Below, one piece after another: positions 32,509-45,410 of a stretch of DNA of 64,000 nucleotides. The first letter of the stretch is position 1. Each line of letters starts with the position of its first letter. This DNA is from Mesostigma viride (taxonomy: Eukaryota; Streptophyta; Mesostigmatophyceae; Mesostigmatales; Mesostigmataceae): NCBI GenBank assembly GCA_009746045.1, contig RPFO01000127.1:1700511-1764510 (forward strand). The letters run 5' to 3'. The position numbers were made by a program, and so were the translations under genes. The notes under the pieces are model-generated. The model was given only the letters and a program-made list of their open reading frames with translations, was not told where the DNA came from and searched no databases.

Positions 32509-33517
32509 CCGGATGGCCCATTTGACCCATACAATGTCCACCACCTCCGCCGTCGCAGCCCAGCTCCAACGGCAGACGCTTGACCTCCGCGAGGAGGCCG
32601 AGCTCGCCAAGCGTAGCCTCAACGTCATTGTCAAGAACCTCAAGATGGAGGAAGGTGAGAATTCCGAAAAGCTTGCGCGCGCTTTTGAGAGAGAAATCCT
32701 TGATCGCATGGGCCTTACTGGTGAGATCGAGCTGGTCGCCCACCGCCTTCCCCGCGCGCGGGGTAAGGCAGGGGCGCCCCCGCTCCTTCTCACCTTTAAG
32801 ACCCCGGCGTCCGGACAAGATTTCTTTTCTCAGACGCCGCAAGCGGCTCGAGAAGACTCTCTTCACCATTGACGACGACTTGACCCTGGCGCAGCAACAA
32901 CGGCGACGGGAGCTATGGCCGACCTACCTCCAGCTCCGGCAGACCAAGGCGGGGCAGCCGGTGTACTGGAAGGGGGCGGCCATCTACGTCGGCCACAAGC
33001 CCTGGCAGGCGACCCCCGCGGCCCCAGCGACTCCAGACGCCCCAGCTTAGGGGAATACAGCAGTATAGTAGTGTAGCATAGATAGACCGCACGTGGCCAT
33101 GTACATGTACGCCTCCTAGAGGCACTATACCAGCTAAGCCATGCGCTTTATTTAATCATGTACATGTGTGCCTATGATGCGCCACACTTGGACAGATGAT
33201 GCCTAGAGCTCTTTATTTAGTTATGTTGTGCCCATGCATGCAGGGAGTAACTCTCTGCTGAGACGCCATGCCCTAGCTTTTGTATAGCTATGCTGATCTT
33301 CCCCCCCATGACAGGCTCCCCCTTCGCTGGGCATAGCTTGAAGATCATGGGGATGCAAGTGCCCTGGTGCACCTAGAGCAAGGGTCCTGTACATCCCCAC
33401 CCTTGCAGGAAGTAGCTTAGGATGTATGATAGGCCATATGCCCCCTCTCAAGGGCTATTATGTGCTACATATACTCCCAACGGAGTTATGTTACAATTCA
33501 ATTCAATTCAATTCAAT
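32509..33517 (+). mobile_element. ORF1-only LINE copy (5' truncated)
   Basis: Starts inside ORF1 (TSAVAAQLQRQTLDLREE-like region; Thr/Ser-Ala-Val-Ala at 32530) and runs to the ORF1 stop at 33050 with one frame change near 32810 (around GACCCCGGCGTCCGGACAAG). Directly after the stop comes a 3' UTR of about 420 bp, GTGCTACATATACTCCCAAC, GGAG and an ATTCA-repeat tail to 33517. No ORF2 lies between. The same ORF1-to-3'UTR junction is present in the copies at 43882-45410 and 54712-55545. Confidence 0.85.
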
Positions 33518-33554
33518 GCCCGCGTACAATGCCCATACAATGCCCATACGAGCC

Positions 33555-34012
33555 ACGAGCCACGAGGTAGCCATGGCTGACGGCGGAGCTCATAACTTTC
33601 ACGTTTGAGCACCGAATTTAGCCGTGAATATCACAATCGACGCGTCTTTCTACGACGCACATGCTGATATAATTTTCCGAAGCTATTACGCAATATACCG
33701 GATGAGCAAACGCCTCTCGACGCAACGCAGCCTGGCGGCTGCGCTCAGCAATGAAAATACGTCTGCAGCCCCGGCCATGCAGCTAGCTTCGCCAACCGGC
33801 CCAGAATCGGCAGCGGCGCCACTAGCCAAGCTCTAGTGGTCGCCCAGCCCCCTGCTGAGCCCGCCTCGCCAGCAGCGTCGCCTGAACCGGCCAAGCGCAG
33901 TCGCCAGCTGCCGAGCCGAGCTGGGTCGAGATCGAATTTGTAGCCGAAGCCCGCCAGCCCGACTTCTTGGACAAGTTTACCGAGGAACGCATCCTGGGCT
34001 GCGTGTTTTTTG
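33555..34012 (+). mobile_element. LINE copy, 5' half (5' UTR and ORF1 start) split by insertion
   Basis: The 5' UTR (CATAACTTTCACGTTTGAGC) is followed by ORF1 start MSKRLSTQRSLAAALSNENT at 33702. After one or more small indels the frame reaches ILGCVFF at 34012. The frame resumes exactly at 43882 as GSHASLN, matching CIFFGDYASLN of the intact ORF1 at 18312-19661. The intervening 9.87 kb is foreign and flanked by TTTG (34009-34012 and 43878-43881). Confidence 0.85.
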
Positions 34013-34994
34013 TGTCGCGTTTGCGTGCCATTATATCCTAGCCTATCACTTGGAAGGCATATCCATAGCAATAGAGGCATATCCATAACATTTGACAAAT
34101 TACAATGAATGCCGAGTTGTGCTGCCGCAACTGTAAGAGTAACTACATATCCTTGAGACCCATCGAAATCACCACAGACCGACCATGACGCCACTGTGGC
34201 GCAACAGTGTTTACTTACGTCATAATCTATATCAACTGTGTGACTCTGCGCTCATGTCCCAGTTACTGGCACACTGGCCAACGACGAACCGGCCCTTTCC
34301 CGGGACTGTTCCCGGGTCAGCAGAACGTTTCTCGTCCACAATGCCAACAACATCCCAACCGGATCAAACCATTGTCAATCTTATCAACCATCGTCATGGC
34401 AACGACATGCAACCACTCACGGGGGCTGCTCCGGGCTGTTCGAGAAGTTTAACCCCATGAAGACAACAAACTAGTTGTGAGGGAGAGAAACGAGCGAACA
34501 ACGACCACCATGGCCGCTGCGCTGCTCCTAAATACCTCCAAAAATCCCGGCATCCATGCGCTGTCGCATTTGCCAGCAAGCCGCCTGACGTGCAGTTAGA
34601 CTGCCAGCAAAATGCAGAGCAAGTCTGTTCGACAACCACGTGCGAGCCAGCACACCGCACACTACGATCTGCGTATCTAGCTTTGTCAGATGGACTGAAC
34701 ATCATTCCGTCTGGACAATACAAAAGATTCATAACTGCCAAATGTCACGCACCGGAATATTGCGCAAGCCACCAAGGCTTTGCGCCCCAAAGTCTTGCGC
34801 CTGAACCTAAGTCAGGTCACCTAAGACTGTCACTCTAGAAATTCAGGCCTTTCCGGCGCGGCGCTCCACACCGGCCCAAGGAACAAAGCCTGCGGCCTAC
34901 TGAATCGGAACCAACCAAACGTCGGTAACGATTCCGATTACGGCAACCGCGTAACTTCTTGAGTGCACGGACGTAAATGATCACGGACGTGACA
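34013..34994 (+). mobile_element. LTR-like unit 1 (TGTC...GACA)
   Basis: 982 bp beginning TGTCGCGTTTGCG and ending GGACGTGACA, preceded by the target duplication TTTG. It consists of a 64-bp head (34013-34076) also found at 34997-35060, five bases GCATA, and a 913-bp remainder (34082-34994) also found as 35531-35587 plus 43020-43877. TG...CA ends, short imperfect inverted termini (TGTCgCG/TGTCaCG) and a 4-bp duplication fit a long terminal repeat. No coding domain is present. The short ORFs in it are not convincing. Confidence 0.7.
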
Positions 34995-35060
34995 GCTGTC
35001 GCGTTTGCGTGCCATTATATCCTAGCCTATCACTTGGAAGGCATATCCATAGCAATAGAG

Positions 35061-35530
35061 TACTCTTGTGTGTGATCCACTATATTCCCCCCCACTTTTT
35101 AGCTCGAAAAAATGAAGAGCCAAAAAGTCAAAAAGAGGATCACATAGGGAAAAAAAAATTCCCACGACAGGACCACACATGCTTTTCAAATAGGCTAAGC
35201 AATAACCTCTTCAGTGCTTTTTCAAGGATAAGCATAATCCTCTTCATGGCTTTTTCAAGGATAAGCCTAATCCTCTTCATAGCTTTTTAAAGGATAAGCT
35301 TAATCCTCTTCCAAGTGCTTGATTCTGCAAGCAGCTTGGGTATATCTCCGGCTCAGGCTGTCCGAACTGAACCCGCCAAGGGTTGTTCGCTCGTTTAAAT
35401 AATGTGGAAATGATAGGTGTGGTCCTTGACGGCACCACCACCTTCATGACAGGCAGCGCAGCCAGCCGATATTTATATTATGAAGATTGCAATAATGCTT
35501 TATGATGAAAGCAATGCCCAAACCATTCAT
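35061..35530. other. 470-bp block present only in LTR-like unit 2
   Basis: Replaces the five bases GCATA of unit 1. It contains about three copies of a 35-bp repeat (CTTTTTCAAGGATAAGC words, 35215-35310) and no ORF worth naming. Either an insertion into unit 2 or a deletion with filler in unit 1. Without another copy the direction cannot be decided. Confidence 0.7.
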
Positions 35531-35587
35531 TCCATAACATTTGACAAATTACAATGAATGCCGAGTTGTGCTGCCGCAACTGTAAGA

Positions 35588-35620
35588 CACTAGGAGCCGG
35601 GTGTTGACAAAGTGTGACAA
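35588..35620 (+). repeat. left terminal inverted repeat of the CACTA element
   Basis: 33 bp, first bases CACTAGGAGCCGGGTGTTGA; pairs perfectly with 42987-43019. The next bases differ (TGCTTG versus ATTTTT on the reverse strand). Confidence 0.95.
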
Positions 35621-36729
35621 TGCTTGACATGTCAGGTTGATAAAGTGTGACAAAGTGTGACAAAGTGTGACATGTCACTTGACAAAAGTTGACAAAAGCT
35701 ATACAAATGTTGACAAAACCATGACATATCAGGTCGATTTTACAAGACAATTCTTGACAAATTATCAAGGTGAAAGTGTCAAAAAATGTCACACATTGTC
35801 AACGTCACGCATTGTCAACATGAGAGTGAGATTTTATCACATTTTATCACACCACAATTAGTGACATTTGTGCACATTTATCACAACACAAACGTTGATA
35901 TATCACAGACAATCCTGAAAATTTATCAGGACTATAAAACAGACAAAAAGTGACAAAAAGTGACAAAAAGTGACAAAAACCAGTGAAATTTTCCTTTTTA
36001 TTACAAAATAAGCATTACTTAATGCTGACAGCAACAACGATTGTCTCGTAGGCAAATTTCGGACGGCAGCCCATTGCGTTGCGTGCAGCCCGTTGTGAGC
36101 ATGACTTCCACGGAAAGCTCTAAATGCTTGCAAAGAATTTGCAGGCAGCCGCCCGTTGGGTATATTGTGTGCAGCCGTCATTTGCGGATGTCATTTTGAT
36201 TAAAAGCTCTCGACTCTCCTGTAAAACACAGAAAAAAGATGCAGAGGTGGAAATAACATCAATGTATACATGGTTGTTGTCAGTTGTGCAACATTAAAGA
36301 GGCAGATTACGTTCAAAAAACCTGTACAAAAACTGCCCTCTCTTGCTGCAAATGCAAAGAAGAAAGCACTGATCTATTCGGAACAAAAAAGGTAGCTGCA
36401 GGCAAACATACACTGCGCAAAGAAAACACCTCATCACACAGATTCAAAGACAAACCTGAGCAACCCGTGCATGGAACCTAGACGAGTCCGCCGGCTACGT
36501 CGATGACGACGATGGTGAGGATGCATATGGCACCAGAACAGCCGAGACTTCCTGCGGAAGAAAAACAAAAATTATGAATGTTTATTCGTAGTCAATAACA
36601 AATTTATTACGGTATCCATTGTGTACGAAATCTGGAGCATATGTTATGTTAATCGATTAGCTACGCAAGCACACTTCCTTAAGAGGGCATAACGATTGCA
36701 AGGTGCTTAAAACCCACCACAAGGAATTA

Positions 36730-38660
36730 TTAAGCTGCCCCACCTGCCCCCCATGACAAGGAAAAACTAACCCATTTGCCTACCCCCATGACGCGGAATA
36801 ATGTCCCCCCCATACCTGTCCCCCATGACAAGGAACAAGCCCCCCTGCCTGCCCCCCATGACAAGGATTAACCCCCCTGCCTGCCCCCCATGACAACGAT
36901 TAACGCCCCCCGCCTGGCCCCCAATACAAGGAATAATTACGCCCCCTACCTGCCCCATGGGCATGACAAGGAATCATTGACCCCCCCTGCCTGCCCCCCA
37001 CGACAAGGAACAACTAACCCCCGCTACCTGCCCCCCACGACAAGGAATCATTGCCCCCCCCTATCTGCCCCCTGTGACAAGGAATAATTAACACTCCCTG
37101 CCTGCCCCCCACGACAAGAATCATCCGCCCCCCCTGCCTGCCCCCCACGACAAGAATCATCCCCCCCCTGCCTGCCCCCATAACAAGGAGCACTTGACGC
37201 CCCCTACATGCCCCCCACGACAAGGAATCATTGCCCCCCCCTGCATGTCCCCCATGACAAGGATTAACTACCCCCCCTGCCTGCCCCTAATTACAAGGAA
37301 AAATTACCCACGCAGCCTGCCCCCCATGTGACAAGGATTAGCCCCCTCTGCCTGAACCCCCATGACAAGGGATAATCACCCCCCCCCGCCTGCCCCCCAT
37401 GACAAGGAGTTACCCCCCCCCTGCCTGCCCCCCGTGACAATGAATCATTACCCCCCCTGCCTGCACCATATTACAAGGAATAATTAAGCCCCGGCCCCTG
37501 CCTGCCCCCCATGAAAAGGCAATCTACCCCCCCTGCCTGCCCCCCATGACAAGGAGTAACCCCCACCCCTGCCTACCCCCATGACAAGGAATAATTAACT
37601 GCCTGCCCCCCATGAAAAGGCAATCAACCCTCCCTGTCCGCAACAAGACAAATGTAAAAGAAAAACAAAAATGATGAATGCTTGAAAGTACACGAACAGA
37701 AACATAACGCGGCCCATTGCTACAAGATTTAGAGCATATGCTCTGTTAATCATTTAGCTACAAAATCGCCGTTTCGTAAGGGAGGACAACTGACTGTGAG
37801 GTACTTTCAATCCCATGACAAGAAATTTTTAAGCTTTTCTGCATGCCCCCATGACAAGGAATAATTAACCTGTCCTGCCTGCCCCCATGGCAAGGAAAAA
37901 TTATTACCCCCGCCTTCTCCCACCCCACGACAGGAAATCATTTACCTCCCTTGCCTTCCCCTCATGACAAGGAATAAGAAACCCGTCCTGCCTGCCCCCC
38001 ATGGACACAAGGAATCGTTAACCCCCCCTGCCTTCCCCCACCCCATGACAGGGAATCATTAACCCCCCCTGCCTTCGCCCACCCCACTACAGGGTATCAT
38101 GAGCCCCCCCTGCCGTCCCCTCATGACAAGAACAATTAACCCGTCCTGCCTGCCCCCCATGACAAGGAATAAATGTATATGCAATGCGCCTGCCCCCCAT
38201 GACAAGGAATAAGTAACCCGTCCTGCCTGCCTCCCATGACAAGGAGTGATTAACCCGTTCTGCCTGTCACCATAAAAAGGAATAATTCACCCGCCCTGCC
38301 TGCCCCCAAGACAAGGAATTACTAACCCGTCCCGCCTGCCCCCATGACAAGGAATAATTAACAGGTCCAGCCTGCCCCCCATGACACGGAATAATTGACC
38401 CGTCCTGCCTGCCCCCATGACAAGGAATAAGTGACCCGTCCTGCCTGCCCCCATGAAAAGGAATTATTAACCCGTCCTGCCTGCCCCTAATGACAAGGAA
38501 TAATTAACCCGCCCTGCCTGCCCCCATGAAAAGGAACAATTAACCCGTCCTGCCTGCCCCCCATGACAAGGAATAATTAACTTGTCCTGCCTGCCCCCAT
38601 GACAAGGAATAAGTAACCCGTCCTGTATGCCCCCATGACAAGGAATAATCCTCACCCCTC
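36730..38660. repeat. 36-38-bp minisatellite (CCCCCATGACAAGGAATAAT), two blocks
   Basis: About 45-50 variable copies built around CCTGCCTGCCCCCCATGACA followed by AGGAATAATTAACC. They form two blocks, 36730-37640 and 37810-38660. The non-repeat piece between the blocks (37660-37830) is a diverged copy of the left flank (36555-36740; GAAAAACAAAAATGATGAATG, GAGCATATG, TTAGCTAC), so flank plus array were duplicated together with a period of roughly 1.1 kb. It lies in the interior of the CACTA element. Confidence 0.93.
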
Positions 38661-38664
38661 GGCA

Positions 38665-41600
38665 AAAATGCCATGTAAAGGGAGTTAAAAACAACAGGAG
38701 GCACTGCATGCGATTCCACCTACAGCACGGTGATATCCTTAGTATAGACCCTATGTATGGGATCGTAACCACTACTCACCACAAGTCTCAAGCAGGAGCC
38801 AGTCTCAGCCATTCGCGGGTAGGCCGCATGCCCGTCCGACGGTGTCAGTCACCCGCAAGTACACGCGCAAAATGGAAGAGGAAACGGCAACACAAATGTA
38901 TACATATGATGACGAGCACGGAAAGCACCATGGTAATGAAAGCATTCAGAGAATACACATTAAAATCTCTGAAATACGTGGCAAGCTTTACCCGCAACGA
39001 AACGGCCCTACACATTCGAGCACGGGATGCTAACTATATTCGTGTTGTTAGTTAAACCGTACGACAAAAATTCGCTGACCGTGGTGCCGTTGAAGGAGCT
39101 TGGCGCGCTCCAGACGTCCTGTTCGAGCTGCGTTACAGCGTAAAGAGCTGCTTGGCTCAGGACTGCACACGTTTCTCCCTCAATGGCTACCACCATGTCC
39201 TAGCTCAGCATACATACATCGACAGTGCACCTACATCGTTACTGATAGCGGTTGCTGAAGAAATCACATCACTTCGAGGGCCTGCAACATCTCCTATTGC
39301 ACAATCTTGGATGGCGCTCACTGCTTACATAGAACTTCGGTGAGTGGCCCCGTTGCTCGAGCCCTCTCTGCCCGGCGGCCGGCGCTAGCCCCAAGCACTA
39401 ACCGTAGACATGGTTTTTCCTGCGCGCAACACCTACTTTTGCCTTCGTTGAACTCTGGCCTTTGGCGCAAACTTTGAATTTTGGGAAAGGATGCTGACGG
39501 GCAACTGTTGCGCAATGCAGTTTTTCCGGGTACGGCCGCTCCCTGAATGGTACGGCGATCAAGGACGCGATTACGCCAGCAGCAAGCGATCCCAACCAAG
39601 CGATACTGTAGAGTGACGACTGTTTCTCTACCACTGGTAAATACTCGTCATAAGTACTTTTACTTAATTTACTGGACGTCATCTGATGGCCGTGAATATC
39701 TGTCGGATGACTGGCATGGCCAGGGCATGGCCACAAATAAACTTACGGACCGCCGATAAGAGTCAGCAGACTGACAGACGGCCGCAAATGCGTGGACAAT
39801 ACTAATAGACGACGCCAACTATCGTCTTGCGCAAAGTCTTGCAAGCTTGTGCAAGTGATTCCCGTGGTTGCGACTTGCGACTTGCGCGGGTGTTCCCGTT
39901 GAAGCTAAACGATGACAAACGAAAGACGTGCTTGTGCTCCAAGGAAAAGCTTGTGGCCGGGGAAGGTGGAAGACGGAAGCTACGCCAAGGCTCGCAGCCA
40001 AGGTGGGAATTACATGCTGTGACTTTTTCAGCAATGGCGGTATGGTAGGAACGAATAACTACGTATAAGGAATAGGATCATAGACTCACTGATGACCGTC
40101 ATGATTTTCTTAGCAATTAAATCGCCGTCCTTGATGAAATTTATCTAGCTAGCTCGGAGGGCCAGAAGAAGCCATCGGGGGAGAAACACAGCCAGGATCT
40201 AGAATTAAGTTGTCATCGATCTGTTCGCTGGTAGGCACAGCGCCATTCGGACATCCAGAAGCTAACCCACTCTTAACCGTTTGAGGTGAGTAAGTAATTC
40301 TTCGTCCGAAATACTGACAGTCTTGCATCGACTTGAACACGCCGTACGCACGTGACATTCTCATGCATTGCCCTAGGGCCCACCGCCCATGATGCTACAT
40401 GGGCCGCCCAGAGTTTCCCGCCAAGTTAGCCATGCTCGCAGTACATTCATTTTCTCCTATATACACAAGGTCAATTGTACTATTCAAACCAAATCTGGTT
40501 CAATTCTTATGAAGGCATCGATATCAAGGAGACAACCAGCGCATGGGAGAATCCGGACCATGGTAGCTCGAGCCTGCCGATGTGTACAGGTTGCGTCACG
40601 TGCTTATGAATTAGGTATTTAAATAATGTACAGGTTGAGCGTATCATGTATGACACGGTCTGCTATTGCGTCACTTTCCTTCTTTTCACAAACTTCCGTT
40701 GTTTAAGCTAACGGTTCTCCATACATTCGTATGTTTGCATCTGTGCTGCCATTTCGATGTCAATTTCGCGCGTGTACTTGTGATGCCTGATACCGTTGGA
40801 CTTGCACGTGGCCCCATCGCATGTGGCAGCGGCGTGGTCGGCTGTCCAGCGCGGCCAATTTTTTATGGTGAGCAACTGTCATCATTCTTCATCTATTGTC
40901 CATTCACGAAGCTGTAAACATGCTGTGCGTTGCAGCCACCATTGGATGTCCGCATTGTAAGTTAGTCCAGGGGCACCCAAAGGCCTTCGGGACTTGATAA
41001 TGATGTTTTATCGGTTGCAATTCCCTCATGGGAACGCCTTCTTTATTTGAATATTTAACTCCGGTTTGTTTGTTTGTTCGTTTGCTTAGTACTTTACAAC
41101 GGTTCTACTGACTGTGCCGTTTAATAGTTCTTTGTGTTCTGGTATAGCCCAGCCGGCAGCACTGTTGTTACCGCCAATGAAGCACAATTGTGAGCCGAAG
41201 AATTGTATTTCTTTGTTTTTAACGCTAAAGAGGCACATTGGAGAGCCAAAGAATGTATACTTTCTTTGTTTGTTTGGTAGCTAGAAAGCAGACAGGAGAG
41301 CACACACGGGAATAATTTGTTTTCTGCATTCTTGTTTTATTGAGCGTTTGTAGGTGGTGATCCCTCCAGCATTAATAATTGGAATTAAATGTAGCAGTTT
41401 GGAAAGTGTATTTTGTGCTTCCAGCTTCTATGCATATTTTTGGAGCCCTGCTTTTAGCTACAAATCATACGAACTCCTTTGCCGTTGGGAGGCTCTTCTG
41501 TGAAATCCAGAAGCCTTGGTTGACATGCGTGGCATGGATAGATTTTTTCTTTCTTTCTTGCCTTAGTAGCGTCTTTTTGCTGATAATCACAGGATTTTTT

Positions 41601-41970
41601 CACCCACACCCCCCACACCCCCCACACCAAACGACTCCTTTCTCTGTCAACTTTAGTTATGATGCCTTCTACCTCGTTAGATTTTATTCGTACCCTGTAC
41701 GGGGCATATATTCAGTTGATTGGCCTAACTTTTCCTTCGCATGGATCTGGCGTCAATCTTTCTTCTTTCTTTCTCAGAGTGCCGTATTCACCATAGTGAG
41801 ATTGCAAGAAAGTAGATCGTAAAGCATCCTGGCATCTTGGAGAAACTTTACAGCTCCCGCTTGTTTTTTCGGCAGTTTGCAACGCAACGCTCTTCTCTAG
41901 GGATTCCTGGGGTTTCGCTGTTCTCCACATCTTGTGAGGTACATGGGGACGAGTTAGGTGAGAATACCAG
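38665..41970. other. CACTA interior without recognisable genes
   Basis: Only short frames without protein-like composition. The longest (41379-41822, +, 147 codons) is Phe/Ser-rich with no known motif. The 40520-40590 stretch is a dispersed repeat shared with 22425-22500. No transposase-like motifs were seen in any frame. Confidence 0.6.
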
Positions 41971-41973
41971 TCC

Positions 41974-42078
<105 letters not shown>

Positions 42079-42986
42079 CACTATCTCACTTTCTCGGTCC
42101 TAAAATCAAGCCATTACTCACAAACAGCCACGCGACTGCTGTGCTCTCACGACGTCTCATTACACACAGCTGATTTCGGGTATTCATCTCACTTAAGATC
42201 TTTGTGTGTTCCCTTTGCTGCTTTGCCGGATAACGCATGTATCCCTTGCATGCAGGCGATCTACCTAACACAACCATGGCGGACACATTGGCCAGCATGG
42301 CGGGGAGGGCACCTGCGGACACAGATTTTGTAGGCTCTGAGCCCTCGTCACATCGCTGTAGCACTGGACATTGTCATGCGATAAATTTCTAGAGAGTCCA
42401 TTTTTTTCAGCAATGATCGCTGGGACAGCCCTATGACGGATGTTATACTGCATTTGTGAGATGCTTGCGGTTGTACATCTTGCACGCCACCCTCGGACTG
42501 TGATTGAGTGCACTCTTCATTCATGTGTTTTGTCAGTAAAGTTTGTCATGCTAATGTAATGCAGAAAACCGCAATTCAGGCAGCAAGGCAGCAGCCATAT
42601 TGATTTTAATGAAGTAAGTTTACCTGTGCGTGGTGTTGATTTGTCAGTTTGCTATGCCTTTGTTTATCATGTTGACATTTTGTCATGTTGACATTTGTTG
42701 ACATTTTGTTGACATTTTTCTTGCGTTTGGCCTGCGTTTGTAAACGTCTTGACATTTGTTGACAAGTCACCTTGGCTTGTCAGTGTTTTGACATTTGTTG
42801 ACATGCTCACAAAGTTGACATGTCAACGATTGTCAACGTTTTGTCAACATTGTCAACATTCTGTCAAGTTTTGTCAAGCTGTTGACATTTTTTTGTCTAG
42901 TTTTGTCTAGTTTTGTCACACTTTGTCAACAATTTGTCAACAATTTGTCACACTTTGTCAACAAGTTGACAATTGTTGACAAAAAT

Positions 42987-43019
42987 TTGTCACACTTTGT
43001 CAACACCCGGCTCCTAGTG
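42987..43019 (-). repeat. right terminal inverted repeat of the CACTA element
   Basis: Perfect reverse complement of 35588-35620, ending CCGGCTCCTAGTG on the + strand and followed by the GA duplication. Confidence 0.95.
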
Positions 43020-43877
43020 GAGTAACTACATATCCTTGAGACCCATCGAAATCACCACAGACCGACCATGACGCCACTGTGGCGCAACAGTGTTTACTTA
43101 CGTCATAATCTATATCAACTGTGTGACTCTGCGCTCATGTCCCAGTTACTGGCACACTGGCCAACGACGAACCGGCCCTTTCCCGGGACTGTTCCCGGGT
43201 CAGCAGAACGTTTCTCGTCCACAATGCCAACAACATCCCAACCGGATCAAACCATTGTCAATCTTATCAACCATCGTCATGGCAACGACATGCAACCACT
43301 CACGGGGGCTGCTCCGGGCTGTTCGAGAAGTTTAACCCCATGAAGACAACAAACTAGTTGTGAGGGAGAGAAACGAGCGAACAACGACCACCATGGCCGC
43401 TGCGCTGCTCCTAAATACCTCCAAAAATCCCGGCATCCATGCGCTGTCGCATTTGCCAGCAAGCCGCCTGACGTGCAGTTAGACTGCCAGCAAAATGCAG
43501 AGCAAGTCTGTTCGACAACCACGTGCGAGCCAGCACACCGCACACTACGATCTGCGTATCTAGCTTTGTCAGATGGACTGAACATCATTCCGTCTGGACA
43601 ATACAAAAGATTCATAACTGCCAAATGTCACGCACCGGAATATTGCGCAAGCCACCAAGGCTTTGCGCCCCAAAGTCTTGCGCCTGAACCTAAGTCAGGT
43701 CACCTAAGACTGTCACTCTAGAAATTCAGGCCTTTCCGGCGCGGCGCTCCACACCGGCCCAAGGAACAAAGCCTGCGGCCTACTGAATCGGAACCAACCA
43801 AACGTCGGTAACGATTCCGATTACGGCAACCGCGTAACTTCTTGAGTGCACGGACGTAAATGATCACGGACGTGACA

Positions 43878-45410
43878 TTTGGATCACACGCCTCGCTTAA
43901 TTGTTGAATTGTGCGAGCAGCTCTTCATCCGAGGTCGCCTCTTTGATCCTCTCCAGAATCGCGTCTCCTCTTTCGACCCCTTTCCCAGCCTCCGCCGCCC
44001 CCACCTCCAGCAATTCGCTCTCTTTTCCCTCCTTGGACGCTCCATCGAGGAGCTTTGGCCCCCAAAGCCCCTCACCACCACCTTAACCGAATCCTCCATC
44101 CGCTCACTCCTCCAGGAGGCCCTCGAGCAGCATGTGGCCCCCATCGCTGCAGATGTGGCGGTCATGGGCAGCACGCTGGCTGCCGAGCTCCCCCTCCTCT
44201 CCACCGCCACCTCCACCATCTCCACCGCCACCTCCACCCTCCTCACCTCCTCCACCGCCACGGCACCTCCACCGCCACCACCTCCACCTCCGACGCCATC
44301 ACCGCCCAGCTCCGTGACATCGACCAGCGTCTTAAGGACAACGCCATCGCTATCGAGGTTCTGCAGAACACCGCAGGCCTCACCGCCCAGGCGGTGAAGG
44401 ACATTGCCGCCAAGCCAGCCCCGGCCGGCCTGGCCGGCGATGCTCCTCCCATCACCACCTGGGCGGACATGCTTAAGCAACATACCACCTCCACCACCTC
44501 CGCCGTCGCAGCCCAGCTCCAACGGCAGACGCTTGACCTCCGCGAGGAGGCCGAGCTCGCCAAGCGCAGCCTCAACGTCATTGTCAAGAACTTCACCATG
44601 GAGGAAGGTGAGAATTCCGAGAAGCTTACGCGTGCGTTTGAGAGAGAAATCCTTGGTCGCATGGGCCTTAACGGTGAGATCGAGCTGGCCGCCCACCGCC
44701 TTCCCCGCGCGCGGGGTAAGGCAGAGGCGCCCCCGCTCCTTCTCACCTTTATAAGACCCCGGCGTCCGGACACGATTTCTTTTCTCAGACGCCGCAAGCC
44801 GCTCGAGAAGACTCTCTTCACCCTTGATGATGACTTGACCCTGGCGCAGCAACAACGGCGACGGGAGCTATGGCCGACCTACCTCCAGCTCCGGGAGACC
44901 AAGGCGGGGCAGCCGGTGTACTGGAAGGGGGCGGCCATCTACGTCGGCCACAAGAAGCCCTGGCAGGCGACCCCCGCGGCCCCAGCGACTCCAGACGCCC
45001 CAGCTTAGGCCGGGGAATACAGCAGTAGTAGTGCATGTAGAATAGATAGACCGTGGCCATGTACATGTACGCCTCCTGCAGGCACTATACCAGCTAAGCC
45101 ACGCGCTTTATTTAATCATGTACATGTGTGCCTATGATGAGCCACCCTCCAGATGATGCCTAGCTTTATTTAGTTATGTTGTGCCCATGCAGGGAGTAAC
45201 TCTCTGCTGAGACGCCATGCCCTAGCCTTTTTGTCTAGCTATGCTGAATCCTCCCCCCCTTGACAGGCTCCCCCTTCGCTGGGCATAGCTTGAAGATCAT
45301 GGGGCTGCAAGTGCCCAGGTGCACCTAGAGCAAGGGTCGTTTACATTCCCACCCTTGCAGGAAGTAGCTTAGAATGTATGATAGGCCATATGCACCTTCT
45401 CTGGGCTATT
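43878..45410 (+). mobile_element. LINE copy, 3' half (rest of ORF1 and 3' UTR)
   Basis: TTTG target duplication, then ORF1 from GSHASLN onward. Frame pieces 43879-44290 (SIRSLLQEALEQHVAPIAAD) and 44290-45008 (ITAQLRDIDQRLKDNAIAIE, LNVIVKNFTMEEGENSEKL, RRKPLEKTLFTLDDDLTLAQ) show at least two indels around stops and the Pro/Ser-rich part. The stop is at 45008; the 3' UTR follows directly (GGAATACAGCAGTAGTAGTG) to GGGCTATTA at 45410, where an opposite-strand LINE tail begins. No ORF2. Confidence 0.85.

Noticed and set aside
34185-34460. 91-codon and 115-codon ORFs in the LTR-like unit (repeated at 43068-43624)
   Set aside because: Identical in both copies only because the DNA is duplicated; no protein-like motifs, and overlapping frames on both strands are equally long.
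41379-41822. 147-codon ORF as a possible CACTA-encoded protein
   Set aside because: Phe/Ser-rich composition of AT-rich non-coding DNA; none of the transposase motifs.
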